Made by a program: the position numbers and the translations under genes
Shown here: positions 11,808 to 26,100 of the stretch, one piece after another
Layout of the letters: each line of letters starts with the position of its first letter
Numbering within the stretch: position 1 is the first letter of the stretch
Notes under the pieces: generated by a model
What the model saw: only the letters and a program-made list of their open reading frames with translations
Told to the model about the DNA's origin: nothing
The model's database searches: none
Origin: Fasciola hepatica
Lineage: Eukaryota > Platyhelminthes > Trematoda > Plagiorchiida > Fasciolidae
Assembly: GCA_948099385.1 (NCBI GenBank)
Contig: CANUEZ040000196.1
Location: 1,967,001 to 2,031,000, forward strand
Direction: 5' to 3'
DNA length: 64,000 nucleotides

Positions 11808-13906
11808 CGACCGAGCAACCACGGGCACTCCAACAACCGTTGAACCATTGTGAATCGAACAACTTAACAACACAAGGCTATCCGTGATGGCTATCAACGC
11901 TTTGTTCAACATCTACACTACATGATATAGCACCCTTCCCAAAATCGCTTCAAATGTGAATGGTAAGAACCAGCTTCGCGCACACTGATCCACTCCTATG
12001 ATGGATGACTTCTCTGTAGGGGCCTAAGTACAACCAACGCATTCCCAAATGAACAACCCACACAGCTTCCTTACTATGCATGCAATTGATTAGTAGTACG
12101 AGATTAGATTGGATCAGATTAGATTTGTATAATATGATTCATCATGCAGCTTGAACGCTCAACTGAGCATTGAAATCCATGGAAGCACTGTACAGCTGTT
12201 TCATCCTCTAAGGGACTCGACTCATCAGCAGTGCACATCAACCGAGCCCCCACGGGCACTCCAACAACTGGTGAACCATTGTGAATCGAACAACTTAACA
12301 ACACAAGGCTATCCGGGATGGCTCTCAACGCTTTGTTCAACATCTACACTACATGATATAGCACCCTTCCCAAACTCGCTTCAAATTTGAATGGTAAGAA
12401 CCAGCTTCGCGCACACCGATCCACTCCTATGATGGATGACTTCTCTGTAGGGGCCTAAGTACAACCAACGCATTCCCAAATGAAAAACCTACACAGCTTC
12501 CTTACTATGCATGCAATTGATTAGTAGTACGAGATTAGATTAGATTAGATTAGACTTGTATAATATGATTGATCATGCAGCTTGAACGCTCAACTGAGCA
12601 TTGAAATCCATGGAAGCACTGTACAGCTGTTTCATCCTCTAAGGGACTCGACTCATCAGCAGTGCACATCGACCGAGCCCCCACGGGCACTCCAACAACC
12701 GGTGAACCATTGTGAATCGAACAACTTAACAACACAAGGCTATCCGGGATGGCTCTCAACGCTTTGTTCAACATCTACACTACATGATATAGCACCCTTC
12801 CCCAACTCGCTTCAAATTTGAATGGTAAGAACCAGCTTCGCGCACACCGATCCACTCCTATGATGGATGACTTCTCTGTAGGGGCCTAAGTACAACCAAC
12901 GCATTCCCAAATGAACAACCCACACAGCTTCCTTACTATGCATGCAATTGATTAGTAGTACGAGATTAGATTAGATCAGATTAGATTTGTATAATATGAT
13001 TGATCATGCAGCTTGAACGCTCAACTGAGCATTGAAATCCATGGAAGCACTGTACAGCTGTTTCATCCTCTAAGGGACTCGACTCATCAGCAGTGCACAT
13101 CGACCGAGCAACCACGGGCACTCCAACTACTGGTGAACCATTGTGAATCGAACAACTTAACAACACAAGGGTATCCGGGATGGCTATCAACGCTTTGTTC
13201 AACATCTACACTATATCATATATAGCAAAATTCTCAATCTCGCTTTAAATTTGAATGGTAAGAACCAGCTTCGCGCACACCGATCGACTCCTATGATGGA
13301 TGACTTCTCTGTAGGGGCCTAAGTACAACCAACGCATTCACAAATGAACAACCTACACAGCTTCCTTACTATGCATGCAATTGATTAGTAGTACGAGATT
13401 AGATCAGATTAGATTAGATTTGTATAACATGATTGATCATGCAGCTTGAACGCTCAACTGAGCATTGAAATCCATGGAAGCACTGTACAGCTGTTTCATC
13501 CTCTAAGGGAATCGACTCATCAGCAGTGCACATCGACCGAGCCCCCACGGGCACTCCAACAACTGGTGAACCATTGTGAATCGAACAACTTAACAACACA
13601 AGGCTATCCGTGATGGCTATCAACGCTTTGTTCAACATCTACACTACATCATATATAGCAAAATTCCCAAACTCGCTTCCAATTTGAATGGTAAGAACCA
13701 GCTTCGCGCACACCGATCGACTCCCATGATGGATGACTTCTCTGTAGGGGCCTAAGTACAACCAACGCATTCCCAAATGAACAACCGACACAGCTTCCTT
13801 ACTATGCATGCAATTGATTAGTAGTACGAGATTAGATCAGATTAGATTAGATTTGTATAATATGATTGATCATGCAGCTTGAACGCTCAACTGAGCATTG
13901 AAATCC

Positions 13907-13966
13907 ATGGAAGCACTGTACAGCTGTTTCATCCTCTAAGGGACCCGACTCTTCAGCAGTGCACAT
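13907..13966 (-). ncRNA. Hammerhead-like motif with CUGAAGA core
   Basis: The core reads CUGAAGA instead of CUGAUGA. This is position 7, the one base of CUGANGA known to be variable in hammerheads, so the consensus still holds. The same units carry GUCGG instead of GUCGA in the insertion. This linked pair of changes recurs in the units at 14310, 17331, 19923, 23810, 38911 and 45384. Confidence 0.7.
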
Positions 13967-16325
13967 CGACCGAGCCCCCACGGGCACTCCAACAACTGGT
14001 GAACCATTGTGAATCGAACAACTTAACAACACAAGGCTATCCGGGATGGCTCTCAACGCTTTGTTCAACATCTACACTACATGATATAGCACCCTTCCCA
14101 AAATCGCTTCAAATTTGAATGGTAACAACCAGCTTCGCGCACACCGATCGACTCCTATGATGGATGACTTCTCTGTAGGGGCCTAAGTACAACCAACGCA
14201 TTCCCAAATGAACAACCGACACAGCTTCCTTACTATGCATGCAATTGATTAGTAGTACGAGATTAGATCAGATTAGATTAGATTTTTATAATATGATTGA
14301 TCATGCAGCTTGAACGCTCAACTGAGCATTGAAATCCATGGAAGCACTGTACAGCTGTTTCATCCTCTAAGGGACCCGACTCTTCAGCAGTGCACATCGA
14401 CCGAGCCCCCACGGGCACTCCAACAACTGGTGAACCATTGTGAATCGAACAACTTAACAACACAAGGCTATCCGGGATGGCTATAAACGCTTTGTTCAAC
14501 ATCTACACTACATGATATAGCACCCTTCCCAAACTCGCTTCAAATTTGAATGGTAACAACCAGCTTCGCGCACACCGATCGACTCCTATGATGGATGACT
14601 TCTCTGTAGGGGCCTAAGTACATTCAACGCATTCCCAAATGAACAACCTACACAGCTTCCTTACTATGCATGCAATTGATTAGTAGTACGAGATTAGATT
14701 AGATTAGATTAGATTTGTATAATATGATTGATCATGCAGCTTGAACGCTCAACTGAGCATTGAAATCCATGGAAGCACTGTACAGCTGTTTCATCCTCTA
14801 AGGGACTCGACTCATCAGCAGTGCACATCGACCGAGCAACCACGGGCACTCCAACAACCGGTGAACCATTGTGAATCGAACAACTTAACAACACAAGGCT
14901 ATCCGGGATGGCTATCAACGCTTTGTTCAACATCTACACTACATGATATAGCACCCTTCCCAAACTCGCTTCAAATTTGAATGGTAAGAACCAGCTTCGC
15001 GCACACCGATCCACTCCTATGATGGATGACTTCTCTGTAGGGGCCTAAGTACAACCAACGCATTCCCAAATGAACAACCCACACAGCTTCCTTACTATGC
15101 ATGCAATTGATTAGTAGTACGAGATTAGATTAGATTAGATTAGATTTGTATAATATGATTGATCATGCAGCTTGAACGCTCAACTGAGCATTGAAATCCA
15201 TGGAAGCACTGTACAGCTGTTTCATCCTCTAAGGGACTCGACTCATCAGCAGTGCTCATCGACCGAGCCCCCACGGGCACTCCAACAACTGGTGAACCAT
15301 TGTGAATCGAACAACTTAACAACACAAGGCTATCCGGGATGGCTCTCAACGCTTTGTTCAACATCTACACTACATGATATAGCACCCTTCCCAAACTCGC
15401 TTCAAATTTGAATGGTAAGAACCAGCTTCGCGCACACCGATCGACTCCCATGATGGATGACTTCTCTGTAGGGGCCTAAGTACAACCAATGCATTCACAA
15501 ATGAACAACCTACACCGCTTCCTTACTATGCATGCAATTGATTAGTAGTACGAGATTAGATCAGATTAGATTAGATTTGTATAATATGATTGATCATGCA
15601 GCTTGAACGCTCAACTGAGCATTGAAATCCATGGAAGCACTGTACAGCTGTTTCATCCTCTAAGGGACTCGACTCATCAGCAGTGCACATCGACCGAGCC
15701 CACACGGGCACTCCAACAACCGGTGAACCATTGTGAATCGAACAACTTAACAACACAAGGCTATCCGGGATGGCTCTCAACGCTTTGTTCAACATCTACA
15801 CTACATGATATAGCACCCTTCCCAAACTCGCTACAAATTTGAATGGTAACAACCAGCTTCGCGCACACCGATCCACTCCTATGATGGATGACTTCTCTGT
15901 AGGGGCCTAAGTACAACCAACGCATTCACAAATGAAAAACCTACACAGCTTCCTTACTATGCATGCAATTGATTAGTAGTACGAGATTAGATTAGATTAG
16001 ATTAGACTTGTATAATATGATTGATCATGCAGCTTGAACGCTCAACTGAGCATTGAAATCCATGGAAGCACTGTACAGCTGTTTCATCCTCTAAGGGACT
16101 CGACTCATCAGCAGTGCACATCGACCGAGCCCCCACGGGCACTCCAACAACCGGTGAACCATTGTGAATCGAACAACTTAACAACACAAGGCTATCCGGG
16201 ATGGCTCTCAACGCTTTGTTCAACATCTACACTACATGATATAGCACCCTTCCCAAACTCGCTTCAAATTTGAATGGTAAGAACCAGCTTCGCGCACACC
16301 GATCCACTCCTATGATGGATGACTT

Positions 16326-17155
16326 CTCTGTAGGGGCCTAAGTACAACCAACGCATTCCCAAATGAACAACCCACACAGCTTCCTTACTATGCATGCAAT
16401 TGATTAGTAGTACGAGATTAGATTAGATCAGATTAGATTTGTATAATATGATTGATCATGCAGCTTGAACGCTCAACTGAGCATTGAAATCCATGGAAGC
16501 ACTGTACAGCTGTTTCATCCTTGTTCGGACTCGACTCATCAGCAGTGCACATCGACCGAGCAACCACGGGCACTCCAACAACTGGTGAACCATTGTGAAT
16601 CGAACAACTTAACAACACAAGGCTATCCGGGATGGCTCTCAACGCTTTGTTCAACATCTACACTATATCATATATAGCAAAATTCTCAATCTCGCGTTAA
16701 ATTTGAATGGTAAGAACCAGCTTCGCGCACACCGATCGACTCCTATGATGGATGACTTCTCTGTAGGGGCCTAAGTACAACCAACGCATTCCCAAATGTA
16801 CAACCTACACGGCTTCCTTACTATGCATGCAATTGATTAGTAGTACGAAATTAGATCAGATTAGATTAGATTTGTATAATATGATTGATCATGCAGCTTG
16901 AACGCTCAACTGAGTATTGAAATCCATGGAAGCACTGTACAGCTGTTTCATCCTCTAAGGGACTCGACTCATCAGCAGTGCACATCGACCGAGCCCCCAC
17001 GGGCACTCCAACAACTGGTGAACCATTGTGAATCGAACAACTTAACAACACAAGGCTATCCGGGATGGCTACCAACGCTTTGTTCAACATCTACACTACA
17101 TCATATATAGCAAAATTCCCAAACTCGCTTCCAATTTGAATGGTAAGAACCAGCT
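16326..17155. repeat. Two-unit block, copy 1 (offset 1,728 bp)
   Basis: Units 16465 and 16898 share rare markers with units 18193 and 18626: the GAACAA hammerhead loop, CTATATCATATATAGC, TCTCAATCTCGCG and GTACGAAATTAG. The offset is exactly 1,728 bp (four units). The two units between the blocks differ, so this is a block copied or converted within a four-unit period. A few differences exist (for example GATGGCTTC against GATGACTTC near 17188). Boundaries are approximate. Confidence 0.8.
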
Positions 17156-18053
17156 TCGCGCACACCGATCGACTCCCATGATGGATGGCTTCTCTGTAGG
17201 GGCCTAAGTACAACCAACGCATTCACAAATGAACAACCTACACCGCTTCCTTACTATGCATGCAATTGATTAGTAGTACGAGATTAGATCAGATTAGATT
17301 AGATTTGTATAATATGATTGATCATGCAGCTTGAACGCTCAACTGAGCATTGAAATCCATGGAAGCACTGTACAGCTGTTTCATCCTCTAAGGGACCCGA
17401 CTCTTCAGCAGTGCACATCGACCGAGCAACCACGGGCACTCCAACAACCGGTGAACCATTGTGAATCGAACAACTTAACAACACAAGGCTATCCGGGATG
17501 GCTCTCAACGCTTTGTTCAACATCTACACTACATGATATAGCACCCTTCCCAAACTCGCTTCAAATTTGAATGGTAACAACCAGCTTCGCGCACACCGAT
17601 CCACTCCTATGATGGATGACTTCTCTGTAGGGGCCTAAGTACAACCAACGCATTCACAAATGAAAAACCTACACAGCTTCCTTACTATGCATGCAATTGA
17701 TTAGTAGTACGAGATTAGATTAGATCAGATTTGATTTGTATAATATGATTGATCATGCAGCTTGAACGCTCAACTGAGCATTGAAATCCATGGAAGCACT
17801 GTACAGCTGTTTCATCCTCTAAGGGACTCGACTCATCAGCAGTGCACATCGACCGAGCAACCACGGGCACTCCAACAACCGGTGAACCATTGTGAATCGA
17901 ACAACTTAACAACACAAGGCTATCCGGGATGGCTCTCAACGCTTTGTTCAACATCTACACTACATGATATAGCACCCTTCCCAAACTCGCTTCAAATTTG
18001 AATGGTAAGAACCAGCTTCGCGCACACCGATCCACTCCTATGATGGATGACTT

Positions 18054-18883
18054 CTCTGTAGGGGCCTAAGTACAACCAACGCATTCCCAAATGAACAACC
18101 TACACAGCTTCCTTACTATGCATGCAATTGATTAGTAGTACGAGATTAGATTAGATCAGATTAGATTTGTATAATATGATTGATCATGCAGCTTGAACGC
18201 TCAACTGAGCATTGAAATCCATGGAAGCACTGTACAGCTGTTTCATCCTTGTTCGGACTCGACTCATCAGCAGTGCACATCGACCGAGCAACCACGGGCA
18301 CTCCAACAACTGGTGAACCATTGTGAATCGAACAACTTAACAACACAAGGCTATCCGGGATGGCTCTCAACGCTTTGTTCAACATCTACACTATATCATA
18401 TATAGCAAAATTCTCAATCTCGCGTTAAATTTGAATGGTAAGAACCAGCTTCGCGCACACCGATCGACTCCTATGATGGATGACTTCTCTGTAGGGGCCT
18501 AAGTACAACCAACGCATTCCCAAATGAACAACCTACACCGCTTCCTTACTATGCATGCAATTGATTAGTAGTACGAAATTAGATCAGATTAGATTAGATT
18601 TGTATAATATGATTGATCATGCAGCTTGAACGCTCAACTGAGTATTGAAATCCATGGAAGCACTGTACAGCTGTTTCATCCTCTAAGGGACTCGACTCAT
18701 CAGCAGTGCACATCGACCGAGCCCCCACGGGCACTCCAACAACTGGTGAACCATTGTGAATCGAACAACTTAACAACACAAGGCTATCCGGGATGGCTAC
18801 CAACGCTTTGTTCAACATCTACACTACATCATATATAGCAAAATTCCCAAACTCGCTTCCAATTTGAATGGTAAGAACCAGCT
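18054..18883. repeat. Two-unit block, copy 2 (offset 1,728 bp)
   Basis: This is the second copy of the block at 16326-17155, recognised by the same rare markers at +1,728 bp. Boundaries are approximate because neighbouring monomers are themselves very similar. Confidence 0.8.
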
Positions 18884-20634
18884 TCGCGCACACCGATCGA
18901 CTCCCATGATGGATGACTTCTCTGTAGGGGCCTAAGTACAACCAACGCATTCACAAATGAACAACCTACACAGCTTCCTTACTATGCATGCAATTGATTA
19001 GAAATACGAGATTAGATCAGATTAGATTAGATTTGTATAATATGATTGATCATGCAGCTTGAACGCTCAACTGAGTATTGAAATCCATGGATGCACTGTA
19101 CAGCTGTTTCATCCTCTAAGGGACTCGACTCATCAGCAGTGCACATCGACCGAGCAACCACGGGCACTCCACCAACTGGTGAACCATTGTGAATCGAACA
19201 ACTTAACAACACAAGGCTATCCGGGATGGCTCTCAACGCTTTGTTCAACATCTACACTACATGATATAGCACCCTTCCCAAAATCGCTTCAAATTTGAAT
19301 GGTAAGAACCAGCTTCGCGCACATCGATCGACTCCTATGATGGATGACTTCTCTGTAGGGGCCTAAGTACAACCAACGCATTCCCAAATGAACAACCTAC
19401 ACAGCTTCCTTACTATGCATGCAATTGATTAGTAGTACGAGATTAGATCAGATTAGATTAGATTTGTATAATATGATTGATCATGCAGCTTGAACGCTCA
19501 ACTGAGCATTGAAATCCATGGAAGCACTGTACAGCTGTTTCATCCTCTAAGGGAATCGACTCATCAGCAGTGCACATCGACCGAGCCCCCACGGGCACTC
19601 CAACAACTGGTGAACCATTGTGAATCGAACAACTTAACAACACAAGGCTATCCGGGATGGCTACCAACGCTTTGTTCAACATCTACACTACATCATATAT
19701 AGCAAAATTCTCAAACTCGCTTTAATTTTGAATGGTAAGAACCAGCTTCGCGCACACCGATCGACTCCCATGATGAATGACTTCTCTGTAGGGGCCTAAG
19801 TACAACCAACGCATTCACAAATGAACAACCTACACCGCTTCCTTACTATGCATGCAATTGATTAGTAGTACGAGATTAGATTAGATTAGATTAGATTTGT
19901 ATAATATGATTGATCATGCAGCTTGAACGCTCAACTGAGCATTGAAGTCCACGGAAGCACTGTACAGCTGTTTCATCCTCTAAGGGACCCGACTCTTCAG
20001 CAGTGCACATCGACCGAGCCCACACGGGCACTCCAACAACCGGTGAACCATTGTGAATCGAACAACTTAACAACACAAGGCTATCCGGGATGGCTCTCAA
20101 CGATTTGTTCAACATCTACACTACATCATATAGAGCAAAATTCTCAAACTCGCTTCAAATTTGAATGGTAAGAACCAGCTTCGCGCACACCGATCGACTC
20201 CTATGATGGATGACTTCTCTGTAGGGGCCTAAGTACAACCAACGCATTCACAAATGAACAACCTACACCGCTTCCTTACTATGCATGCAATTGATTAGTA
20301 CTACGAGATTAGATCAGATTCGAACAGATTTGTATAATATGATTGATCATGCAGCTTGAACGCTCAACTGAGCATTGAAATCCATGGAAGCACTGTACAG
20401 CTGTTTCATCCTCTAAGGGACTCGACTCATCAGCATTGCACATCGACCGAGACCCCACGGGCACTCCAACAACTGGTGAACCATTGTGAATCGAACAACT
20501 TAACAACACAAGGCTATCCGGGATGGCTCTCAACGCTTTGTTCAACATCTACACTACATGATATAGCACCCTTCCCAAACTCGCTTCAAATTTGAATGGT
20601 AAGAACCAGCTTCGCGCACACCGATCGACTCCTA

Positions 20635-21878
20635 TGATGGATGACTTCTCTGTAGGGGCCTAAGTACAACCAACGCATTCACAAATGAACAACCTACACC
20701 GCTTCCTTACTATGCATGCAATTGATTAGTAGTACGAAATTAGATCAGATTAGATTAGATTTGTATAATATGATTGATCATGCAGCTTGAACGCTCAACT
20801 GAGCATTGAAATCCATGGAAGCACTGTACAGCTGTTTCATCCTCTAAGGGACTCGACTCATCAGCAGTGCACATCGACCGAGCAACCACGGGCACTCCAA
20901 CAACCGGTGAACCATTGTGAATCGAACAACTTAACAACACAAGGCTATCCGGGATGGCTCTCAACGCTTTGTTCAACATCTACACTACATGATATAGCAC
21001 CCTTCCCAAACTCGCTTCCAATTTGAATGGTAAGAACCAGCTTCGCGCACACCGATCGACTCCTATGATGGATGACTTCTCTGTAGGGGCCTAAGTACAA
21101 CCAACGCATTCCCAAATGAACAACCTACACCGCTTCCTTACTATGCATGCAATTGATTAGTAGTACGAGATTAGATTAGATTAGATTAGACTTGTATAAT
21201 ATGATTGATCATGCAGCTTGAACGCTCAACTGAACATTGAAATCCATGGAAGCACTGTACAGCTGTTTCATCCTCTAAGGGACTCGACTCATCAGCAGTG
21301 CACATCGACCGAGCCCCCACGGGCACTCCAACAACTGGTGAACCATTGTGAATCGAACAACTTAACAACACAAGGCTATCCGGGATGGCTCTCAACGATT
21401 TGTTCAACATCTACACTACATCATATTTAGCAAAATTCTCAAACTCGCTTCAAATTTGAATGGTAAGAACCAGCTTCGCGCACACCGATCGACTCCTATG
21501 ATGGATGACTTCTCTGTAGGGGCCTAAGTACAACCAACGCATTCCCAAATGAACAACCGACACAGCTTCTTTACTATGCATGCAATTGATTAGTAGTACG
21601 AGATTACATTAGATTAGATTAGATTTGTATAATATGATTGATCATGCAGCTTGAACGCTCAACTGAGCATTGAAATCCATGGAAGCACTGTACAGCTGTT
21701 TCATCCTCTAAGGGACTCGACTCATCAGCAGTGCACATCGACCGAGCAACCACGGGCACTCCAACAACCGGTGAACCATTGTGAATCGAACAACTTAACA
21801 ACACAAGGCTATCCGGGATGGCTCTCAACGCTTTGTTCAACATCTACACTACATGATATAGCACCCTTCCCAAACTCG
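20635..21878. repeat. Three-unit higher-order repeat, copy 1 (period 1,295 bp)
   Basis: Units 20787, 21218 and 21651 (431+433+431) match units 22082, 22513 and 22946 at an offset of 1,295 bp. Shared rare markers are GTACGAAATTAG, ACTGAACATTG (near 21231 and 22526), AACGATTTG and CATATTTAGC. The copies look almost identical over about 1.24 kb, while adjacent monomers differ at many sites. Confidence 0.85.
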
Positions 21879-21929
21879 CTTCAAATTTGAATGGTAAGAA
21901 CCAGCTTCGCGCACACCGATCCACTCCCA

Positions 21930-23173
21930 TGATGGATGACTTCTCTGTAGGGGCCTAAGTACAACCAACGCATTCACAAATGAACAACCTACACCGCTTC
22001 CTTACTATGCATGCAATTGATTAGTAGTACGAAATTAGATCAGATTAGATTAGATTTGTATAATATGATTGATCATGCAGCTTGAACGCTCAACTGAGCA
22101 TTGAAATCCATGGAAGCACTGTACAGCTGTTTCATCCTCTAAGGGACTCGACTCATCAGCAGTGCACATCGACCGAGCAACCACGGGCACTCCAACAACC
22201 GGTGAACCATTGTGAATCGAACAACTTAACAACACAAGGCTATCCGGGATGGCTCTCAACGCTTTGTTCAACATCTACACTACATGATATAGCACCCTTC
22301 CCAAACTCGCTTCCAATTTGAATGGTAAGAACCAGCTTCGCGCACACCGATCGACTCCTATGATGGATGACTTCTCTGTAGGGGCCTAAGTACAACCAAC
22401 GCATTCCCAAATGAACAACCTACACCGCTTCCTTACTATGCATGCAATTGATTAGTAGTACGAGATTAGATTAGATTAGATTAGACTTGTATAATATGAT
22501 TGATCATGCAGCTTGAACGCTCAACTGAACATTGAAATCCATGGAAGCACTGTACAGCTGTTTCATCCTCTAAGGGACTCGACTCATCAGCAGTGCACAT
22601 CGACCGAGCCCCCACGGGCACTCCAACAACTGGTGAACCATTGTGAATCGAACAACTTAACAACACAAGGCTATCCGGGATGGCTCTCAACGATTTGTTC
22701 AACATCTACACTACATCATATTTAGCAAAATTCTCAAACTCGCTTCAAATTTGAATGGTAAGAACCAGCTTCGCGCACACCGATCGACTCCTATGATGGA
22801 TGACTTCTCTGTAGGGGCCTAAGTACAACCAACGCATTCCCAAATGAACAACCGACACAGCTTCTTTACTATGCATGCAATTGATTAGTAGTACGAGATT
22901 ACATTAGATTAGATTAGATTTGTATAATATGATTGATCATGCAGCTTGAACGCTCAACTGAGCATTGAAATCCATGGAAGCACTGTACAGCTGTTTCATC
23001 CTCTAAGGGACTCGACTCATCAGCAGTGCACATCGACCGAGCAACCACGGGCACTCCAACAACCGGTGAACCATTGTGAATCGAACAACTTAACAACACA
23101 AGGCTATCCGGGATGGCTCTCAACGCTTTGTTCAACATCTACACTACATGATATAGCACCCTTCCCAAACTCG
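21930..23173. repeat. Three-unit higher-order repeat, copy 2 (period 1,295 bp)
   Basis: Second copy of the block at 20635-21878, same order of rare markers. Similarity to copy 1 stops near 23173, where this copy has CTTCCAATTTG and copy 1 has CTTCAAATTTG. Boundaries approximate. Confidence 0.85.
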
Positions 23174-26100
23174 CTTCCAATTTGAATGGTAAGAACCAGC
23201 TTCGCGCACACCGATCGACTCCTATGATGGATGACTTCTCTGTAGGGGCCTAAGTACAACCAACGCATTCCCAAATGAACAACCTACACCGCTTCCTTAC
23301 TATGCATGCAATTGATTAGTAGTACGAGATGAGATCAGATTAGATTAGATTTGTATAATATGATTGATCATGCAGCTTGAACGCTCAACTGAGCATTGAA
23401 ATCCATGGAAGCACTGTACAGCTGTTTCATCCTCTAATGGAATCGACTCATCAGCAGTGCACATCGACCGAGCCCCCACGGGCACTCCAACAACTGGTGA
23501 ACCATTGTGAATCGAACAACTTAACAACACAAGGCTATCCGGGATGGCTATCAACGCTTTGTTCAACATCTACACTACATCATATATAGCAAAATTCTCA
23601 AACTCTCTTTAATTTTGAATGGTAAGAACCAGCTTCGCGCACACCGATCGACTCCCATGATGGATGACTTCTCTGTAGGGGCCTAAGTACAACCAACGCA
23701 TTCCCAAATGAACAACCTACACCGCTTCCTTACTATGCATGCAATTGATTAGTAGTACGAGATTAGATCAGATTAGATTAGATTTGTATAATATGATTGA
23801 TCATGCAGCTTGAACGCTCAACTGAGCATTGAAGTCCACGGAAGCACTGTACAGCTGTTTCATCCTCTAAGGGACCCGACTCTTCAGCAGTGCACATCGA
23901 CCGAGCAACCACGGGCACTCCAACAACCGGTGAACCATTGTGAATCGAACAACTTAACAACACAAGGCTATCCGGGATGGCTCTCAACGATTTGTTCAAC
24001 ATCTACACTACATCATATAGAGCAAAATTCTCAAACTCGCTTCAAATTTGAATGGTAAGAACCAGCTTCGCGCACACCGATCGACTCCTATGATGGATGA
24101 CTTCTCTGTAGGGGCCTAAGTACAACCAACGCATTCACAAATGAACAACCTACACAGCTTCTTTACTATGCATGCAATTGATTAGTAGTACGAGATTAGA
24201 TCAGATTAGATTAGATTTGTATAATATGATTGATCATGCAGCTTGAACGCTCAACTGAGCATTGAAATCCATGGAAGCACTGTACAGCTGTTTCATCCTC
24301 TAAGGGACTCGACTCATCAGCAGTGCACATCGACCGAGCCCCCACGGGCACTCCAACAACCGGTGAACCATTGTGAATCGAACAACTTAACAACACAAGG
24401 CTATCCGGGATGGCTCTCAACGCTTTGTTCAACATCTACACTACCTCATATAGCACCGTTCCCAAACTCGCTTCAAATTTGAATGGTAAGAACCAGCTTC
24501 GCGCACACCGATCGACTCCTATGATGGATGACTTTTCTGTAGGGGCCTAAGTACAACCAACGCATTCACAAATGAACAACCTACACCGCTTCCTTACTAT
24601 GCATGCAATTGATTAGTAGTACGAGATTAGATCAGATTCGAACAGATTTGTATAATATGATTGATCATGCAGCTTGAACGCTCAACTGAGCATTGAAATC
24701 CATGGAAGCACTGTACAGCTGTTTCATCCTCTAAGGGACTCGACTCATCAGCAGTGCACATCGACCGAGACCCCACGGGCACTCCAACAACCGGTGAACC
24801 ATTGTGAATCGAACCACTTAACAACACAAGGCTATCCGGGATGGCTCTCAACGCTTTGTTCAACATCTACACTACATGATATAGCACCCGTCCCAAACTT
24901 GCTTCAAATTTGAATGGTAAGAACCAGCTTCGCGCACACCGATCGACTCCTATGATGGATGACTTCTCTGTAGGGGCCTAAGTACAACCAACGCATTCAC
25001 AAATGAACAACCTACACAGCTTCTTTACTATGCATGCAATTGATTAGTAGTACGAGATTAGATTAGATCAGATTAGATTTGTATAATATGATTGATCATG
25101 CAGCTTGAACGCTCAACTGAGTATTGAAATCCATGGAAGCACTGTACAGCTGTTTCATCCTCTAAGGGAATCGACTCATCAGCAGTGCACATCGACCGAG
25201 CCCCCACGGGCACTCCAACAACTGGTGAACCATTGTGAATCGAACAACTTAACAACACAAGGCTATCCGGGATGGCTACCAACGCTTTGTTCAACATCTA
25301 CACTACATGATATAGCACCCTTCCCAAACTCGCTTCAAATTTGAATGGTAAGAACCAGCTTCGCGCACACCGATCGACTCCTATGATGGATGACTTCTCT
25401 GTAGGGGCCTAAGTACAACCAACGCATTCACAAATGAACAACCTACATCGCTTTCTTACTATGCATGCAATTGATTAGTAGTACGAGATTAGATCAGATT
25501 AAATTAGATTTGTATAATATGATTGATCATGCAGCTTGAACGCTCAACTGAGTATTGAAATCCATGGAAGCACTGTACAGCTATTTCATCCTCTAAGGGA
25601 CTCGACTCATCAGCAGTGCACATCGACCGAGCCCCCACGGGCACTCCAACATCTGGTGAACCATTGTGAATCGAACAACTTAACAAAACAAGGCTATCCG
25701 TGATGGCTATCAACGCTTTGTTCAACATCTACACTACATGATATAGCACCCTTCCCAAACTCGCTTCAAATTTGAATGGTAAGAACCAGCTTCGCGCACA
25801 CCGATCCACTCCTATGATGGATGACTTCTCTGTAGGGGCCAAAGTACAACCAACGCATTCCCAAATGAACAACCTACACCGCTTCCTTACTATGCATGCA
25901 ATTGATTAGTAGTACGAGATTAGATCAGATTAGATTAGATTTGTATAATATGATTGATCATGCAGCTTGAACGCTCAACTGAGTATTGAAATCCATGGAA
26001 GCACTGTACAGCTGTTTCATCCTCTAAGGGAATCGACTCATCAGCAGTGCACATCGACCGAGCCCCCACGGGCACTCCAACAACTGGTGAACCATTGTGA

